64,000 bases of DNA, taken from Enoplolaimus lenunculus. Its lineage: Eukaryota; Nematoda; Enoplea; Enoplida; Thoracostomopsidae. The notes beneath the pieces are model-generated. The model had not been told where the DNA came from. It saw only the letters and a list, made by a program, of their open reading frames with translations, and did no database searches. Positions 12,365 to 24,104 of the stretch are shown here, in pieces. Location of the stretch: NCBI GenBank assembly GCA_030248215.1, contig JASANG010001561.1:186001-250000 (forward strand), read 5' to 3'. A program made the translations under genes and the position numbers. Each line of letters starts with the position of its first letter. The stretch's first letter is position 1.

Positions 12365-12596
12365 CAGGGATGGGCGGTCTCGTTCAAAAAAGCGAGACCG
12401 AGACCGAGGTCGAGAGCGAAACGCGCAAGTACTTCCTGGCCAAAGATGCGATCCTTGGAAAAAATTTTCTGATTGCTTATCGCTTTTTCATCTCTTTGGT
12501 CTCGGTTTGCAAACCACCCAAGACTGAAAAAAGCGAGATCGAGACCGAAACCATCCGAATCCCGAGACTTGCGGAGACCGAGACCGCCCATCTCTG
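12365..12596. mobile_element. short hAT-like MITE, TIR CAGGGATGGGCGGTCTCG
   Basis: 232 bp. Begins CAGGGATGGGCGGTCTCG and ends CGAGACCGCCCATCTCTG, near-perfect inverted repeats. Both subterminal regions are rich in GAGACCGAGACC-type units, so long open frames on both strands here are artefacts. The 8-bp flanks do not match. Confidence 0.8.
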
Positions 12597-12944
12597 ATCG
12601 CGGGCTTAACATATCTGCTGGAAATCTAAATTCCATTAAAATTTTATGTTTTGCCGTGAAATTGGCATAGACAAATTTCTCGCTTGAAGTATGCACTTAA
12701 GGTTTGTTATTTATAAATTCCACTCGTATTGCGCTTTACTAATTTCACGTGTTTTATTGGCGGGTGACGAAATAAGTGTCATAAATCCTTAACTTCAGAA
12801 GAGTGATTTCTAGAGCTGTTTACCGTCAGTGGGAGCACGGCAGTTAATTTGTGGTCATTGCATTTTTAATATTACACATCAGATTTTAATAATATCTGTG
12901 TTTCCGATTGTTGTAAAAAGCCAAGAGCCATAAATACAGATCAG

Positions 12945-13140
12945 AGTACAACCGGAGGTCTGGTTCGGGGAAAATCTGATTCCGGCATACCGCAATTTCG
13001 GTCGTGAATTTTTGTAAGTATATAGCTTGACAAAGATTTTATCGTTTGGCTTTAAGCTTTGGTACAATTTTCAGTAATATATTTTCGGCATATGATAAAT
13101 ATCAGGCAAGTATTGTTGACCTCCGTAACCGGTATTTTCA
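12945..13140. mobile_element. H1 fragment(s)
   Basis: AGTACAACCGGAGGTCTGG, GATTCCGGCATACC and a GTAACCGGTATTTTC block resemble degraded H1 ends. Boundaries uncertain. Confidence 0.5.
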
Positions 13141-13572
13141 TCTCTGGTTTCTTGGGTATAATGCGTGGATTTGATGGTCCACATGTTGATTATGGGTCTA
13201 TTCACATAAGGGCAGAAAGACTGTTTAGAGACTGGTATGTTTATGCTTCCTACAGTTTATTCTTTCTGATAGTGGACAGGCCCTCATAGATAACGCGGAA
13301 ACATTAAAACTTGCTATCGCTGTTGTTTTTTGAACGTAATTTCGTTGAAAATCAATTATTTTCTTTGGCCACCCATAAATTTCGACAGAAGATTGGTTGT
13401 TATGGCAGCCGAAAGGCAACTTTTAATCGCATGAACGAATATTTCACAGTGGTGCATGAAATTTGTTTCGAAAAATTAAAAACAGGCTTTTATGATATGA
13501 GTTTTAGTATATGGGACATAAAATATGATTCGACTGATTAAGTAAGGTAAGTATATAACAACAGCATAATGC

Positions 13573-13655
13573 AGGGTGAGAAACAAGAGCCGGAGGTGAA
13601 CAAAATTTGCCGAAAGCGGAGGCCGATTTTCTGCCGAGCCAGATGAAAAACTCAT
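13573..13655 (+). mobile_element. H1 left-end fragment
   Basis: CAGGGTGAGAAACAAGAGCC followed by GGAGGTGAACAAAATTTG and GCCGATTTTCTGCCGAGCC. Only the left end is evident. Confidence 0.55.
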
Positions 13656-14292
13656 TGTCCATGTATTATGGAGCATCCACGTTGTAATATAGTTATATTT
13701 TTTACGTTTTTAAAAATATATGTATATTTCAACACATCCAAAAAATTCTTTTTTAAAAAACTCCTCCAGACATTTTTTTATAACGCTTGCGCAGATGCAA
13801 AAAAATGTCCAGTTTACCCCTACAAAGAGAGTACGTTTTACAATTGTAGCTAGAGTGTCTGGACATAATTAATGGTGTGCTTAGATAGTGGTGTTTGTCC
13901 GCAGTCTGTAGTAAGGGACTCGGACAAAACACATGGCGTTTTTGGGCTGTATGGACATTTTAAGGTATGTGCAGTAATGCAGATATTGTTATAGCGTTTT
14001 ATTTGAAATGTGTGAAGTTTGCGCATATACACGCACACAGTTTTGTTTAAATAGTCCCTTCGGACGGACTCAGTAAATTTGTACACTGTGCGTATGGCAT
14101 AGGGACAAAAACATGTTATTGCCTTAAGATTAAGACAAATATAAGCTTCCAAACTGGCTATGTTTATAGTCGGTACTCTGTAAGGATAAGTTATTCGCGT
14201 AAGACCTACTGTCTTAGCCCACTCTGTACACACAACGTTGATCCTCGGAGGAACAGGACAATTTTTTACTTTTCGCGAGCGTTATAACGTGG
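13656..14292. other. intergenic, no gene recognised
   Basis: A 127-codon minus-strand frame (13850-14233) has no recognisable motif and mixed composition. Nothing else noted. Confidence 0.5.
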
Positions 14293-14456
14293 ATGCTCCA
14301 GAACAGGCCCAGAACAGTAAGCATATTCCTAAACCTAAGCGTACGGATAAGGTTTTTCCTAAGCCTAAAGCCTAAGCAAAAAAAATTAGTCTAAAGCTTA
14401 AACTGACTATTATAGCCCCTCCGGAAAACTATCCGGCCCTGTTCTATACATGGGCC
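14293..14456. mobile_element. G1 element, left-truncated
   Basis: The right end CCGGCCCTGTTCTATACATGGGCC is intact. The interior has CCTAAACCTAAGCG / CCTAAGCCTAAAG units typical of G1. The left end (GAACAGGCCCAGAACAG) lacks the outer GGCCCATGTATA. Confidence 0.75.
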
Positions 14457-14597
14457 AAACTCAGCATTTGCCCTGCCGCATATACCGCAAAATTTACAAT
14501 CAAAACATTATTCCCTTGTGCAGCACTGAAACGGCCGTATTCCTTCGGACGGAAGGGGTTTAGTTTTATACATGCAACTGTGTATAAAAAGTGTGTA

Positions 14598-14756
14598 CGT
14601 AAGTTCCCGAACGGATATCCGTTTTGGTTTTGCACGCCTGTATTGCGTTGGCAGAAAGCATAACATCTTTGGAGCTTTTATTCTTCAATATCCGTCATTC
14701 ACTTTCATAATTTTAATCACTATCCGTTTCCGTTATTTTACTATCCGTTTACGCCC
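14598..14756. mobile_element. H1-type element or fragment
   Basis: CGAACGGATATCCGTTTTGG at the left; ATCCGTTTCCGTTATTTTAC then ATCCGTTTACGCCC at the right. It represents the TTTACGCCC-ended subgroup also seen at 24105. Confidence 0.55.
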
Positions 14757-15352
14757 GCAACGTAAGCCGTTGGGAATGTTCTGGTTTCCTGAAGACAGCT
14801 TGTATTTATCCCGCGTCCCTTTCGACAGAGTCTGCGCAATTTATACGGGATAAGTACACCAATACAACTATCCATTGCCTCTAGCTTGAATGTGTATTCT
14901 GATGATGTTCCGATTGGGGGCATGGTACATTTTTTACATCTGCGTGTGCATTTTAACGTGGATGATCCATTACCGGTACACTGTTAAGTGTTAAAACGGT
15001 TACGTTTACGTATATTATTCATCCAAGGGTGGAGTTACCAACATCAGAGATTAATATCAGGCCCGGTGTAGCGGACACCCGTTTTCGTTACACAAGCGTG
15101 GAAGCTTTCGTTGGTTTTTATGATGAGAATGAATTGAAAACTGGCTAATCACTTAGAATGAGGGTGTAGATATTCGTTTATGGTAATAATCGGTACCCGT
15201 TTTCGTTAATATAGAAATATCGCAAATTTCGTTTTTACGCTAACCGTTTTAACCATCATTTGTTCTCCTAGGCCAGCCAAACCATCCGGTCTAGCGCTAG
15301 TGTAATTGAGCATTTGCAGCTTTGCACAATTTTTATTATCATCTTTAGCTTT
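14757..15352. other. intergenic, repeat debris
   Basis: Contains a weak CCCGTTTTCGTTAC fragment and otherwise nothing recognisable. Confidence 0.45.
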
Positions 15353-15725
15353 GCGACCCGGTATTGGGAGACCGATATTATTTGGCCGCTCCAAAGGTAT
15401 CCCTGTTATTCGGTTACGGACTATTATTTATTTTAAGCCGCCCATCGGCACTTTTTAAATTGTTGATATATCGGTATTAATCAATACCAATCTATTGCAT
15501 TAAACGTTTGTCTTGTATGACAACAGCTGGTTCGATAATGCAAGGTTATCGTTTAGAAATGTACCTTCAAAAGCTTTGAAGTTTCAAAGTTAACCTTATT
15601 TCGTCCTGGAGTCATTTATGCACTATAATTGGGGCTAATTGACATTTATGGACTCTAATTTGGGTACCTCTATTCGCTTACGGACTCTTATTAGGGATAC
15701 AGACCCTATTGATAGAGACTAATTT
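15353..15725 (+). mobile_element. M1 element, decayed
   Basis: The interior is clear (GATATTATTTGGCCGCTCCA, TTATTCGGTTACGGACT, GGACTCTTATTAGGGATACA), but both terminal repeats are badly degraded, so the ends are approximate. Confidence 0.75.
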
Positions 15726-16214
15726 AAATTTGGACAGAGTCGAAACATTTCTGGTGTATATATTTAAACCTGTAACTCTAAACCAGGTAGCCAGTTTATA
15801 CTACGTGTTTTTACTGTACATAATGATTTAGCTAGTAGATATAAAATGTTTAATCCAAGAACTTTCATGTTTAGATCTCCGTGACATACATTACATTACA
15901 AACCGCAATGGTAATATTTACTGTTGCGGTGCAGTTATAGTGTCGCTCGTGTCTACGTTACTGATTGGTTGCCGTGAAATGACAGCAGCCGTTAGACTTT
16001 ACCATACTTTTAGTTTTACACTGATTTTGACTGTTTTGCATAAGGTGCCGAACCATCGAACGCTGTTGTTGGAATTATGAATCATACAGATGTCAATAGG
16101 TTCATGCTCCTGTGCATAATTTTTCTTAGCAGCCACCTTTAGATTTTAGTTGAGCGTTAATTAACAATAACTGTTTATACCCAAAAATTATCATCCTGCT
16201 TGACGGAGCCAAAA

Positions 16215-19200
16215 ATGTCAGAAGAAAAGAAAGTTACATACGAATCAAAAACAGAAACTGTAACTTCAGGGAATTCAAGTGGGGCTGCTCCGCAACGCTT
16301 AGAAGATAGTTTTCCTCCTGGTTGGGCTGATTTTGACAGAAGTAAGTGCATCATGGAGTGTGACATGCGGATGCATGAACACATGTAATAACCTCAGGCT
16401 GACGCTGTACATCGGTAAATTACTGCTGCATATGTAGTACCTTCATAAGCAACCAGTAAAAACATGGAAGAACCAAGATAGATGTGTATAATGTTGAGGT
16501 TCTTATAAGGCATAAAAATGGAAAAACTCAGCAGTTGAATGTGAGGCGGCCTGGCTCAGTGGCTAGCGCGCGGGACTGATAATCTGTTGACCGAGTTCGA
16601 AACCTCCTGGGAAAGTCCATCAGTTTCAGCTACTGAGCCTTCAGAACAAAAACCGTCGTACCTTAGCCTACCCAACTTATCACAATGAGGATCATGTGGT
16701 AAGTTTAGTTGTGTTAGTCCGGGATGCTCTGACCGTTGTCTGGGCTGGCAGCTGAAAACTAGGGCCATTCGTAATAGGTTTCGATTCCGCGACCAACAGA
16801 TTCTCAGTCCCGCGCGCTACCAGTGTGTGACGCCATCACATAAGTCCGAATCAGCTAGTGTGTTCTATGTATATTTATGTGCTCTGTGTCAAACATCAAA
16901 ATTTGCCTTTTTAAGTCTCTGTATATACCTTGGTTCCTCGGTGTATTGTGATTTTGGCTCCTGCGATGTGCTTTTTATGACTCTATATATGGACTAGCCT
17001 TTCTTCGACGTACAGCATCAGCAGGAGCTTGTGTTCGTCAACATGCGTCACCCTGTCACTGATTGCTGATATTGTAGACTAGGCGTTAATTTCTAGCTTA
17101 CTGCAATGCGCGTGTAAAATAAAAAGGTTATATGTTAACAAAGCCGTAATGGATTATCCTACCTTTCTAACCAACAGGCAATTCTGATTTTTACTCTAGA
17201 TGGTTTATTTAGAATGTTGTACGTTGCATGTTTTGGCTCGAATCAGTAATGAAAAGCATATTTTATCATATTTGATATTCTTGATTGCATGCAATGTTGT
17301 AACATATCACAAAATATTTTAATTGGGTGCCCGTACTACCATGATCCTAGTTTCAAATGCAATGATAGTCAGAAAGCGAGCTACCTGAATACCCTATTAG
17401 TATTACGGTAATATATTTGATAAAAAACCGTGCAATGTTGAATGCATCATTTACTGTTGAAAATTTTTCAGAGTTTATGTCTGATTATCGGGATTTAAGT
17501 TCTCACTGGGACGACGTATCTCGTCATCGACATTTGCAGCGAAATCGCCATGATTTTGATCGTATGATGGATGATATGTGGCGACGAATGCGGTTGGGTG
17601 TGCATACTTTTTTGTACTTATTTATAGTTTTATATTTATACGTTTACTTGTAAAATTATGCATGCTCCTACTCGCTTTTGTACGTTTTGATTATTCGCTG
17701 CAGCGTCAAACTGTAATTTTTAAAACGTACAAACCAGTAAAACGTGGTTTGGATTAGATTAAGCTACAGGCGTGGTTTAAACTGTTTGACATCTGTTAGG
17801 GGCAAAGGATGTAAAACATGTTGTCGATATGCCAATGTATACTGAAATTCTGAAAGAACATCTATAACTTTATTAATATATCTAGAACCTTTTGGACCAA
17901 GTTACGGGTTTCCCCAAGGACCTGTGGCACCTCCAGTTCGTGAAGCACAGGTTTCGGCTTCATCTGATGCAATGATACCTCCACGGCCGCGCGATTTCGG
18001 ACTCGAACGTCAGCAGTCCGTCATTCAAAACGACAATGAGAAATGGTCCGTCAAACTTGATGTGTCGCAGTACACGCCTGAAGAACTTGAAGTAAGCCGT
18101 CATGAGAAATACTTTATTTTTTCGATGCAAGCTTGATTCACCGTGCACGTCAATCGAAAAACCGGTTTACGCGTTGATATATTTTAACATCTTTGTTTGT
18201 CTTGTCTTAATTTTTTTGCATTTATGTAATATACGACACAAACGTTTATGCCGGCGGAACCCCGAAAACCTTCAGGGAAAGGGCAAATCCAGAGCTGTGT
18301 GCAATGGCAAATACGTACATACTTCTTGATCGGCAGAAACTTAGTCTCAGCAAGGAAGTAACGTACTTAGGTGTCATCCTTGACTTGAAACTTAACTAGA
18401 ATTCCCATATTCAGTTTATTAGCCAGAAATCTGTTCGTAATCTCTTGATATGTCAAAGATTCTGTGGAAATAATTGGGGATTACGACCTAAATTTCTTTT
18501 GGTACTTGTATAATGCAGTGGTTCTGCCATGTTTACTAAATGGTGTAGCAGTTTGGTGGACAAGGAGGCGCTTTTGGGTATAGTTTCGTTTACTGAGAGA
18601 TGTAAATTTGAAGCAATCAAAAAATTTTATCGATTGAACTCTATGGGTAGACGGGGAGACAATTATAATATTAAGCACAATTCAATTTGGGATTGTGCCG
18701 TAAGTTTATCGGAATTAACAGTGTTTCCTTGTGATCACATGAATAATGTGTTTCATAAAGATAAGAGTGATAAATATGATAACTTTCTTCGTGAACTTTA
18801 TCAGCCACATCTGTGCTTCTACACTGATGGATATAAGATTGTTTCTGAGTTTAATTCTCATAAAGGCACTGGTTCTGGTATACATATTCCCGGCTTCGTT
18901 GACTTGCATAGTCCACTCGGATCTTATTGTTCGGTTTTCCAGGCTGAAGTTATCGTCATTGAAAAATGTGTCTCCAACTTGTTAGACTGCGGAGTTGAGA
19001 GAAAGGAAATTGCTACTTTTAGCGACAGCCAAGCTGCAATTAAAGCACTAGACAATGTTTTTTAACAATAAGATTGTACTTGAATGCAGACAGCAACTAT
19101 ACAAACTTTCTGTGCATAATGATGTTGAGCTAATGTGGGTGCCAGGACACTGTGACATAAAAGGGAACCAAACTGCGGATAGGCTGGCCTGTTTGGCAAC

Positions 19201-20477
19201 TACATTACTGTTACACGGTCCGGAACCGTTCTCTAATGTAGCATTGTCGACAGTAATTAGCTCGATTAAAACTATACGTTGGAGGAAATTATTAACGGAT
19301 GGGTATCTCGATCTACTTGTTGGAATTTAAGGATCTTCCTGCCTTGCTGCAATAAAAATGCACTTCCTATTTTGTGGAAGTTGCACAAATATCGTATGAG
19401 TTTATGTATTAGAGTTCTGAGTGGGCACTGTAGTCTGAACTGTCTTATGCACAATCCTAAATTGGCTGCAACAAACGAATGTTGCTTTTGTCTAAATCAG
19501 GTAGATTCTAGAAGTCTCTTCCTTTTGCACTGCAATAAACATGCGGTTTTACGGGTAAAAGTCGGCGACAGTTTTTCAACTCGATACGGCTTCGCAGTTA
19601 GATTTTAGGAAAATTATTCGTTTTTAGTAGAATCTAAACAGGAACTTTAGATCTGCCTTGAGCATTAGAATTTGAACAAGATGGCGATGTAATGGGACTT
19701 CCAAGTCCGCACATATTGCTTTTATAATCGAAGTTATAGTTTGGTTACTGGGGTCCAAATTAGCGAATAAGACTTGAATGTTTGATACTCCGTTTACGAA
19801 GACTAATAAAAGTTACGAAAACGTAGAAGTGATGAAACCTGTTATGACATAAATCATAACAGGGTAAAAAATTTTAGTAAAAATTCTTTTACAGGTTAAA
19901 TGTCGCGATAAGCAAGTTTTGATTATTGGCAAGCATGAGGAACGTTCTGACGGAGAGAACGGTTTTGTGTCACGGCAGTTTCAGCGGCGATATGTCCTGC
20001 CGGATGATGTTGATCCCGAACAAGTGACATCCTCGTTAAGTCGCGAGGGTCAGCTAACCGTTGAAGTCTCTCGGCTAGCAATTGAAGGACCCAAAGAGAA
20101 AAAAGTGCCCATTGAGGTAGGTATATGCAATTTAGAAATGCTATGAGCGCTCTTTGTCCTTTTAACAGTATTAAGAAATTTCATTACTTTGTTATTTAGA
20201 AGTTACTATGGAACAGATATCTAAATAAATAGTACTATGATGAATTGTATTGTACGCATATAGCATCAAACGCTGCTGGTTGCAGCCAAAAAACTGGTTT
20301 GTTAATGAACAGCATTGTTTAGTTAGGTTTAAACCGATATGTTTGAACAGTCACGAATGGAAAACTACGAGTATTATCATGATTATCCACAAATTACTGA
20401 TAGACACATTGGCGATCAAGTTGTGTAACAGAAAAATGTTTCTTTTTATATTTCAGGTAAAACGTGCAGATAAGTAA
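16215..20477 (+). CDS. small heat-shock protein (HSP20/alpha-crystallin), 5 exons
   Basis: ATP-independent holdase chaperone that binds unfolding proteins as oligomers. Exons: 16215-16341, 17472-17597, 17886-18091, 19895-20116, 20457-20477. They total 702 nt, 233 aa, and all phases close. Residues 1-128 are a variable N-terminal arm: acidic/Ser-Thr-rich start, PPGWADFDR near 34-42, then a His/Arg/Asp-rich stretch and WRRMRLEPFG. The alpha-crystallin domain is about 129-213: [34 protein letters not shown], then the [10 protein letters not shown] strand equivalent to the A-x-x-x-n-G-v-L signature. The tail holds an I-x-I-type VPI at 224-226 and ends EVKRADK. A separate last exon encodes the last six residues, VKRADK. 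Donors are GTAAGT, GTGTGC, GTAAGC and GTAGGT. There is one domain, unlike double-domain flatworm HSPs. Intron 3 (1.8 kb) carries a LINE tail in the same orientation. No heat-shock element was confirmed. Confidence 0.9.
16545..16821. repeat. inverted pair of tRNA-like units (SINE-like foldback) in small-HSP intron 1
   Basis: The plus-strand head at 16545-16615 has an A box (TGGCTCAGTGGC) and a B box (CGAGTTCGAAACC) spaced as in a tRNA gene. The loop-like CTGATAATC would give a GAT (Ile-type) anticodon. The reverse complement of 16777-16821 repeats it (GTAGCGCGCGGGACTGAGAATC then GGAATCGAAACC). The acceptor stem is not convincing, so this is a tRNA-derived repeat rather than a functional tRNA gene. 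Confidence 0.7.
18297..19612 (+). mobile_element. decayed Jockey/I-group LINE: RT tail, RNase H and C-terminal Cys/His motif
   Basis: This is the 3' portion of a non-LTR retrotransposon in intron 3 of the small-HSP gene, same orientation. The RT end reads [15 protein letters not shown] then WGLRPKFLL. The RNase H part follows: [10 protein letters not shown] (catalytic Asp), a Glu in [19 protein letters not shown], and [20 protein letters not shown] with the last Asp. A terminal CCFCLN...LHCNKH motif resembles the C-terminal Cys/His box of R1/Jockey-type ORF2. The coding line is broken: an in-frame stop after DLKLN near 18398, frame changes before the RNase H and near 19055, and another stop near 19330. 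No 5' part (endonuclease, ORF1) is present and no poly-A tail or target duplication was clear, so this looks like a 5'-truncated old insertion. Confidence 0.85.
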
Positions 20478-21282
20478 AAAGTGAATGTTTTCAACGCATC
20501 CGCGATCAACTGTTGTAAGAATTTCTGTGTACTAAATATAACACTAATGAATGAGTTTATACTTAATTTTCTATCTCAGTTTATCGATATTTTTCTTATT
20601 TATTTTTTGCGTTTTTCTGTCATATCTTCCAGTTACATATTATATCGTTAGACATAGTGCCTATCATGTTTCACTACTTGTTGTTTAACGATTTTGCGCT
20701 TTACATTTTTCGTGCCTGTTATGTCCAGTACATGCATTCAAGAATTGTTTTTCTCAATATTGAAAAGCGGTTTCAAAATGCGTGCACAATATTGTCGCTG
20801 TGGTGGGCACTCCAATTATCAAAATGGAGTTTTCCATTAAACTAAAATAATTACCGGTAACCTTCGGTTTATAACGTCAGACTGTACGAATTCGCATGTT
20901 TGGACGTTTTATCAACTGAATGGGTCTGGTATATTATGGGGAGTGAGCAAGCGATCCAGCTCATGTCTGTATCTCAACTACTGTGACAAAATGTCATCCA
21001 GGATGTGTTTTGCTTTTTTGTTCGGCGAATTTTTTACGTTTATCTTTTTTCACATCGAACGCGCTGTATTGATCTTGCTGGTATTTGAGTTGCTATATAT
21101 ACTCATTTTTTTGGTTAGTTTAAACGTGTAACGTTCCGCTTGTGCATAAATTTTTAAAACATGGTTTATTTTAGTTGTGAATTTAGTTTCATTTTTAAAG
21201 GTTTTGATTCTCAAAATTATAGTTGCATTCTCTGCAGAGATTTTATTTTCAAAATTAGTACGTTAATTGTTTGACCGTTGAG
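20478..21282. other. small-HSP 3' region and intergenic DNA
   Basis: AT-rich, no recognisable gene. No canonical AATAAA was found close to the HSP stop. Confidence 0.5.
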
Positions 21283-21570
21283 CGGGGTGTGACCGGATAT
21301 CTGTTAGTGGTAAAAATATTGTGTCTTATTTTATCATGCAAATGCCGAAAATTAATGGCGGATAAAGCGAAATTTTTCAAGATTTTGTTTGAATTTCGTA
21401 ATTTTTATTTTATATGGAACAAATGCAGCATCTCTGTAAAAAAATTGCCAGAAATATACTTGATTTATAACTAAATTTGAGTGTAAAATTAACAGAATTT
21501 CCGTTCTTTCCATAATACAGAGTGACACCGATTTTAACCGGAAACGTGAACGAATATCCGGTTACACCTG
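21283..21570. mobile_element. H1 element
   Basis: 288 bp from CGGGGTGTGACCGGATATCT to GAATATCCGGTTACACCTG. Inverted ends are clear; the 8-bp flanks no longer match. Confidence 0.75.
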
Positions 21571-21842
21571 GAATGTGGGAAAAAATTACTTTACAAAACT
21601 ATAGTAATACTGTGCTTGCTGGGCATGAAGTATATTGCACTCATTTTATGCTAACTACAAACGCAACCTATGGCTTAGTCCTCGTCTGGCGGGTGTAACG
21701 TGATGTGATTCCTGTAAAGCTACAGCAAGAGAACCCCTCATTAGCGGTTTGCCAAGTGCACGTTTCATTTTAATTATCTGCATGAGCTATTACGGTGTTG
21801 TATTAATCTGGTTTAAAAAAGAATAATCCTTGTTATCGTAAT

Positions 21843-22240
21843 CAGGAGGCGACTGGATATCCGGTTCCGGTTTATTATCAAGCAAAAACTGTTATCCGGT
21901 TCCGGTATCCTGTATAAACCTAACGGATACCAGATATTTACGGTTATGATGTCGAATACCATAAAATTGCTTTTATAAGTAAGCTTGTTTCATATGTGGC
22001 CGCGATTACATTTTTGGGCAACTCATCAAGTTCAACTTTGGATACGTTTTATATTTTTTAACTTAGGTAAGCGAGCGAGAGTTAAACGCATTTTTACATT
22101 AAATAATTTCAGTTTTTAGGAATTTTATAACAGACGAATCCTTGATCGCGCTAAAAATATAGCGAAAAATAAATTATTGTAACGTATACAATATCCGGTT
22201 CCGGTAAAAAACTCAATATCCGGTATCCGGTCGCATCCTG
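21843..22240. mobile_element. H1 element
   Basis: 398 bp from CAGGAGGCGACTGGATATCC to GGTATCCGGTCGCATCCTG. The flanks ATCGTAAT and ATACTGAT agree at 5 of 8 positions. Confidence 0.8.
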
Positions 22241-22371
22241 ATACTGATCTGTGTCTGCCGCTTCAAAAGTTGAATTTTTGCATTTTTACACTTGTTCGTT
22301 ATATTGGCATAGTTATGAACTATGGTGAAGTAAAACAGTTATCATCAGTTACACATTGAGCGGTGGAGAAA

Positions 22372-22410
22372 CAGGATGTAACCAGATATCCGTTTCCGGT
22401 TCAAATCAAT
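22372..22410. mobile_element. H1 left terminus
   Basis: CAGGATGTAACCAGATATCC followed by GTTTCCGGTTC. It abuts the duplicated segment that starts near 22485; no right end found. Confidence 0.6.
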
Positions 22411-22484
22411 ATCGCGGTAGTTTTCAGAAATTTTGTAACAAATTTATACCAACAAAAACATTTTCAGACCGAACGGGTATGGTT

Positions 22485-23605
22485 TTGCTATTTTTTCTTC
22501 GCATATACGCAAAAACGTGAAAACATGTATTTCAATCGAACGCTTAAATTTAATTACAACAGCTTCTTACAACGTGGGCAGCGTATCGCGCTAGTTTTCG
22601 GAAATTTTGTAACAAATTTATACAAACAAAAACATTTTGCAGACCGAAGTATGGTTGTTTTTCAACTCAAAAGCATATAAATTAAAAGTCTGTCACTGTT
22701 CCACTGGTGCCCGGCTTTATTCTGCTGTAGGAAGTGGCAGCGTTCGCGTGGGTAATTTTGTTCAAGCGGTTTCATACATGCAATGCCGATAGGTTTTGTC
22801 CATAACCACTGTGACGTCAAACGTAAGTGTTTGTGCGTAGTAAAACGTAAACAATATAAAATTACCTCTGACTGAACCAAATAAATGCTTCTGGCCTGTT
22901 AAATGTTTGAAACCCACGTTTTGGTTCGCGTATGTTTTTAAAAACACCAGGATATACTGGCACTTTTAAGTTTTGTGTCTGAAAAATAGGTGAGTGGGTG
23001 ACATCAGGCGCATGTGCAAATGAGGTGTAATTGCACACGCTTGGATTTCGTAAAATTTTTTATATTGGAAGGAACATAATGTAATTAAAATATTGTTAAA
23101 TGGTGTCACACTGTCTATTATACGTTTTACTTAAACGCTCCACTTCACGCGGGCCCGTAGCCAAGGGGAGGCCAGGGAGGGCGCAGCCCTTCCTTGAAAA
23201 AATTTTGGCCCTCCGAGAAGATTTCCAACCTTGCTTGTAAGTCATTGAAAACCCTTGAATGCCCCTCCTGATAAATTTTTGGCCCCAGTCTATATTCTGG
23301 CGGAACCCGTACAATCATGGATAGTTTTTTCTGGTTTCGTCGAAATTTGAAGCCTGTAGCTTGTCAATATACATACGAACCGAAGCGCAGTGCCGTGGTA
23401 AAAATGTACTATAACGATCAATTTATAAAAAAACTATTAACGTCCAGTAGAATCTAACAAACATGGGCTTGAATGCAATAATGTTTTTTTGGTCTTTGTA
23501 AATATTAACTAATTGCAATTTTGTGTAAACATTGCGCAAGTTGCAATTCATGACAACCGTCCATATGCTAATAGCTACCAAGCAGCAGACAATTGTTAGG
23601 TCCTC
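22485..23605 (+). repeat. copy A of a ~1.1-kb inverted dispersed duplication
   Basis: This segment reappears, highly similar and reverse-complemented, at 49255-50292. Shared landmarks: GCATATACGCAAAAACGTGA, the CCACTGGTGCCCGGCTTTAT block, CACCAGGATATACTGGCAC, and the stretch ending ACAATTGTTAGGTCCTC. Both copies carry an H2 fragment and adjoin an M1 element. Copy A also has a local ~80-bp tandem duplication (22401-22482 vs 22576-22655). No ORF of note. Confidence 0.88.
23151..23295 (-). mobile_element. H2 element, truncated, within copy A
   Basis: GGGCCCGTAGCCAAGGGG then CCTTGAAAAAATTTTGGCCC and GAATGCCCCTCCTGATAAAT. The end that should read TGGCTACGGGCC is missing. Confidence 0.75.
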
Positions 23606-23612
23606 AGATATA

Positions 23613-23920
23613 CTGTAGTGAACCGAATACGAGAGGGGGTAATAAAAAGGGGTCCCTATTTTGAGCCCTAATCAATTGGAGTCCGTATCCCTAATCAGAG
23701 TCAGTAAACGGATCGAGTCTCTAAACCCAAATTAGAGTCCATAAATGTCAAATACCTTAAATTGTAGACCATGAATGACTCTAGCACACAAGGTTTTGAT
23801 GCAAGATAAACTTTTAATTCAACTGATATTTGCAATGCAACAGTCTGTAACCGAATGACAGGGGTTCCCTCTGGAGAGGCCAAATATATTAGCTCCCCCC
23901 TCTTATTCGAGTCACTACTG
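23613..23920 (-). mobile_element. M1 element, internally deleted
   Basis: 308 bp. CTGTAGTGAACCGAATACG at the left, CTTATTCGAGTCACTACTG at the right, TA flanks (23611-23612, 23921-23922). It is shorter than the ~430-bp consensus. Confidence 0.85.
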
Positions 23921-24104
23921 TATATAGCGAAATTTTTCATAACAGATATGCTGTAATTGTTCTATATGACATATATTGATACTAAATTCATCCTGAAAAG
24001 TAAAATGCAGTTTTTCTACAAAGTTTTTTGAATGTCAAGTGAACATTTGCATGCCTGAATTTTGTTGGCAGAAAAAAGTTTTTACCCGTCTGCTTTATAT
24101 TGAT

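Noticed and set aside
12345-12696. Several overlapping 60-112 codon frames on both strands
   Set aside because: They fall in the GAGACCGAGACC-rich MITE at 12365-12596; low-complexity sequence without stops.
16545-16615. Functional tRNA-Ile gene
   Set aside because: A and B boxes are present but no paired acceptor stem is evident and an inverted diverged copy follows; better explained as a tRNA-derived repeat.
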